Source: Gammaproteobacteria bacterium (lineage in GTDB: Bacteria > Pseudomonadota > Gammaproteobacteria > SZUA-229). Taken from it: a DNA stretch of 8,646 bases. The stretch covers positions 1-8,646 of the forward strand of contig JAOUQA010000067.1 in the NCBI GenBank assembly GCA_029879605.1. The letters are read 5' to 3'. The first letter of the stretch is position 1. The number at the start of each line of letters is the position of its first letter. Shown piece by piece: positions 6,413 through 8,646 of this stretch. Made by a program: the position numbers and the translations under genes. The notes under the pieces are model-generated. The model ran no database searches, had not been told where the DNA came from, and was given only the letters and a program-made list of their open reading frames with translations.

Positions 6413-6433
6413 TTACTAAAGTAAGTTTAGTAA
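6413..6433. repeat. 8-bp perfect inverted repeat in the divergent control region
   Basis: TTACTAAA (6413-6420) and TTTAGTAA (6426-6433) are exact reverse complements separated by GTAAG. The element fills the spacer of the possible def promoter (-35 at 6408, -10 at 6431), the position expected of an operator. The size and symmetry fit a dimeric repressor site, but this is inference. Confidence 0.6.
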
Positions 6434-6469
6434 ATATCTTGAGCATGTGTGAACTGAGAGTAAGAAAAT

Positions 6470-6976
6470 ATGGCAAAGCTGGAAATTTTACACTTTCCGG
6501 ATGACCGGCTGCGTACCAGGGCCAGTCCAGTAGCAGAGGTGGACGATGACATTCGCCAACTGGTCGATGATATGTTTGAAACAATGTATGCCGCTCCAGG
6601 CATAGGTCTGGCAGCGACCCAGGTGGATGTGCATAAACGGGTCATAGTGATTGATGTAACAGTTGAGAAGAATCAGCCCCTGTGTTTCATTAATCCTGAA
6701 ATTATTGCAAGGGACGGTGTCGAGCAGCATGAAGAAGGCTGTTTATCAGTACCCGGTATTTATGAAACCGTTGAGCGTGCAGAACATATCAAGGTAAAAG
6801 CGCTGGATCGTAATGGAGAAGTCTTCGAGCTGGAGACTGGTGATTTGCTGGCAATCTGTATACAGCATGAAATAGATCATCTCGATGGTAAGTTGTTCGT
6901 TGATTATCTATCGGCATTGAAGCGCAACCGGATTCGTAAAAAGCTGGAAAAACAGAAAAAAGCCGCGGTTATGTAA
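6470..6976 (+). CDS. def: Peptide deformylase
   Basis: Def removes the N-formyl group from the starting methionine of nascent proteins. At 168 residues it is the length of the E. coli enzyme (169). All three deformylase motifs are intact: GIGLAATQV (44-52, including Q51), EEGCLSVPG (88-96, metal ligand C91) and QHEIDHLDG (132-140, metal ligands H133 and H137, general base E134). This is the classical type-1 form of Gram-negative bacteria. A basic tail (about 151-165) ends the protein. The ATG at 6470-6472 is preceded by only a weak GAGAG-type sequence. It is the first gene of def-fmt-rsmB, and its stop shares one base with the fmt start (TAATG), so formylation and deformylation enzymes are co-expressed. 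Confidence 0.98.
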   Translation: MAKLEILHFPDDRLRTRASPVAEVDDDIRQLVDDMFETMYAAPGIGLAATQVDVHKRVIVIDVTVEKNQPLCFINPEIIARDGVEQHEEGCLSVPGIYETVERAEHIKVKALDRNGEVFELETGDLLAICIQHEIDHLDGKLFVDYLSALKRNRIRKKLEKQKKAAVM

Positions 6977-7938
6977 TGGCTGATATATTAAAGATTATTT
7001 TTGCAGGTACCCCCGATTTTTCTGTGCCGCCATTGCAGGCATTACTGGATTCAGAGCATCAGGTAGTAGCGGTTTACACCCAGCCTGATCGACCGGCCGG
7101 GCGTGGGCGAAAGTTAACACCCAGCCCGGTTAAGCAACGGGCGCTTGAGTATGATATTCCTGTCTATCAGCCACAAAGCTTAAAAGACGAAACTGACCAG
7201 CAGCAGTTAATTGATTTGCAGGCCGATTTATTGGTGGTGGTCGCCTATGGATTGATCCTGCCCAAAATTATTCTCGATGCCCCTCGCCTGGGCTGTATTA
7301 ATGTTCATGCTTCTATTTTGCCACGCTGGCGTGGCGCGGCCCCGATACAGAGAGCAATACTGTCAGGTGATGAAGAAACCGGCATTACCATAATGCAGAT
7401 GGATGTCGGGCTGGATACCGGTGATATGCTGCTGAAAAAATACACGGCCATTGAGCCGGGCGATACCGGTTCAAGCCTGCATGACCGGCTGTCCCAGATG
7501 GGCGCAGATGCATTAATGGAAATTTTACCGGCCATTATTGAGCAGCGTATCCAGCCGGAAGTACAGGATGATGCCCAGGCATGTTACGCAGAAAAACTAC
7601 ACAAAGCTGAGGCGGTACTGGACTGGTCAATGCCGGCAAAAGTACTGGCTGCGAAAGTGCAGGGCTTTAATGCCTGGCCAGTGGCACAAACCCGTCTGGA
7701 TAGCATAAAGGGTGACAATAAAATGTTACGCATCTGGCGTGCAAGCGTACTGGATGAGCCGGTTGATAAACCGGTGGGTGAAGTCATTCGGTGTAATAAA
7801 GACGGCATTGATGTGGCGACCGGTGAAGGTGTCTTGCGCTTGCTGGAACTGCAGTTGCCCGGCGGTAAACCCATGGCTGTCGATGCATTCGTTAATGCCC
7901 ATCAGCTTCAGGGTGAGAGACTGGGCCATGGGAGCTAA
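6976..7938 (+). CDS. fmt: Methionyl-tRNA formyltransferase
   Basis: Fmt transfers a formyl group from 10-formyltetrahydrofolate to Met-tRNA(fMet), making the initiator tRNA whose formyl group Def later removes. The 320 residues fit the family. The N-terminal Rossmann domain starts with FAGTPDFSVPPL (9-20) and carries QPDRPAGRGRKLTPSPVK, the loop region used for initiator tRNA recognition. The catalytic residues are N109 and H111 in INVHASILPRWRGAAP (108-123) and D147 in QMDVGLDTGD (141-150). The C-terminal OB-like domain (about 208-320) begins around KAEAVLDW and contains AKVQGFNAWPVAQT and LPGGKPM. The ATG overlaps the def stop by one base with no strong Shine-Dalgarno sequence, pointing to translational reinitiation. 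The gene end overlaps rsmB by 11 bases. Confidence 0.98.
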   Translation: MADILKIIFAGTPDFSVPPLQALLDSEHQVVAVYTQPDRPAGRGRKLTPSPVKQRALEYDIPVYQPQSLKDETDQQQLIDLQADLLVVVAYGLILPKIILDAPRLGCINVHASILPRWRGAAPIQRAILSGDEETGITIMQMDVGLDTGDMLLKKYTAIEPGDTGSSLHDRLSQMGADALMEILPAIIEQRIQPEVQDDAQACYAEKLHKAEAVLDWSMPAKVLAAKVQGFNAWPVAQTRLDSIKGDNKMLRIWRASVLDEPVDKPVGEVIRCNKDGIDVATGEGVLRLLELQLPGGKPMAVDAFVNAHQLQGERLGHGS

Positions 7939-8646
7939 ACAGTCATCGGATAAAGATGCACGGCTTGTAGCCCTGAAAGTATTACGCGGTGTTCTAAATG
8001 ATGGTGAATCACTGACAACCGTACTGCCGCCTGCTCTGGAAACCTGTTCTAACCAGGACCGGGCTTTTGCGCAGATGCTAGTTTACGGTGTATTACGTTT
8101 TCGCTGGCAAATTGAGGCCATACTTGGCCAGTTACTGGCCAGGCCGCTGAAAGCAAAAGATTCAGATCTGAAACTGATATTAATGCTGGCGGTTTTTCAA
8201 TTACTGCATAGTCGAGTACCCGATTATGCCACCGTCGATGCGGCGGTGAAGCAGGTAAAAAGGACAGGTAAGTCCTGGGCCCGTGGGCTGGTTAATGGTG
8301 TGCTAAGAAGTTTTCAGCGACAGCAGGATGAATTACTTAAAAATATTGAATCCGATGACTGCGCAGCTTATTCCCATCCGCAGTGGATTATCGAAAAACT
8401 ACAGGCAGACTGGCCTGAGCACTGGCACTCTATATTAGAGGCGAATAATCAGCAGGCACCCATGGTGTTGCGGGTCAATGCCCGGCATTTTTCGGCACAG
8501 GAATATGCCGATAAACTTTCCCAGTCAGCAGAGATAGATAGTCATGCGCATCAGGCGCTGGTACTACAACAGGCCAGTGATGTCACCGAATTACCCGGTT
8601 ATACCCATGGCTGGTTTTCAGTGCAGGATGCCGGTGCACAGTTAGC
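7928..8646 (+). CDS. rsmB: 16S rRNA (cytosine-967-C5) methyltransferase RsmB, 5' part (3' end outside window)
   Basis: RsmB (Fmu/Sun) methylates C967 of 16S rRNA using S-adenosylmethionine. The frame from ATG 7928-7930 stays open to the right edge, giving 239 residues plus two bases. The N-terminal NusB-like RNA-binding domain (about 8-140) is recognisable from DARLVALKVLRGVL, RAFAQMLVYGVLRFRWQIEA, HSRVPDYATVDAAVKQVK and WARGLVNGVLRSF. It is followed by SHPQWIIEKLQADWP and NNQQAPMVLRVN, which begin the methyltransferase part, and GWFSVQDAGAQLA just before the edge. The SAM-binding and catalytic cysteine motifs lie beyond the window. The start overlaps fmt by 11 bases; a GGTGAGAG purine stretch lies about 10 bases upstream. 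In E. coli and Pseudomonas rsmB follows fmt in the same way. Confidence 0.97.
   Translation, partial: MGAKQSSDKDARLVALKVLRGVLNDGESLTTVLPPALETCSNQDRAFAQMLVYGVLRFRWQIEAILGQLLARPLKAKDSDLKLILMLAVFQLLHSRVPDYATVDAAVKQVKRTGKSWARGLVNGVLRSFQRQQDELLKNIESDDCAAYSHPQWIIEKLQADWPEHWHSILEANNQQAPMVLRVNARHFSAQEYADKLSQSAEIDSHAHQALVLQQASDVTELPGYTHGWFSVQDAGAQL

Larger units (their letters stand above)
6358..6469. promoter_or_regulatory. Divergent control region between tsaP and def
   Basis: This 112-base AT-rich stretch must hold the promoters for at least def (right) and tsaP (left). For def a possible promoter is TTGAAT (6408-6413), a 17-base spacer, then TAAATA (6431-6436), which is only a fair match. For tsaP a GATAAT-like -10 (minus strand, plus-strand ATTATC at 6373-6378) is visible but lacks a good -35. 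Repeated AGTTTA hexamers and two inverted repeats overlap these elements. The existence of a divergent promoter region is well supported by gene layout; the exact hexamers are not. Confidence 0.5.

Noticed and set aside
7759..7774. CCGGTT-GATA-AACCGG hairpin in fmt
   Set aside because: It is a short 6-bp repeat within the coding sequence for PVDKPVG, where repeated Pro-Val codons account for it.

Overview
This window looks like a chromosomal housekeeping segment from a gammaproteobacterium outside the Enterobacterales. The evidence is gene order plus protein similarity recalled from the families. A divergent pair of gene clusters, tsaP-dprA-smg-topA-tsaC on the minus strand and def-fmt-rsmB on the plus strand, matches the dprA/def/fmt/rsmB neighbourhood known from E. 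coli and Pseudomonas. I cannot name a genus. No phage, insertion sequence, tRNA, rRNA, CRISPR array or defence system is visible.

Layout, left to right. Positions 2-355 (+) are the C-terminal end of a cyclic-di-GMP phosphodiesterase (EAL) domain whose start lies outside the window. A 70-base AT-rich gap follows, into which the EAL gene and tsaC converge. From 426 to 6357 five minus-strand genes are tightly packed, read from right to left: tsaP (LysM pilus-secretin partner, TTG start), dprA (overlaps tsaP by 23 bases), smg (16-base gap), topA (39-base gap) and tsaC (GTG start, overlaps the topA stop by 4 bases). Positions 6358-6469 are the divergent control region. Then come def (6470-6976), fmt (6976-7938, TAATG junction) and the start of rsmB (7928 to the right edge).

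How the genes work together. Def and Fmt form the formyl-methionine cycle of translation initiation. RsmB modifies 16S rRNA and TsaC makes the threonylcarbamoyl precursor for tRNA t6A, so translation maturation dominates. TopA relaxes negative supercoils. DprA loads RecA on incoming DNA during natural transformation, and TsaP anchors the type IV pilus secretin, so the first two genes of the minus-strand cluster hint at a pilus/DNA-uptake link.

The most notable non-standard signals are: a perfect 13-bp inverted repeat with a 5-base loop inside the dprA coding region; a cluster of AGTTTA-type repeats and two inverted repeats in the tsaP/def divergent region; a TsaP homologue that appears to be a lipoprotein; and a TopA that has no C-terminal zinc-ribbon cysteines and ends in a 50-residue lysine-rich tail encoded by A-rich slippery DNA. 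I found no convincing entirely new system.
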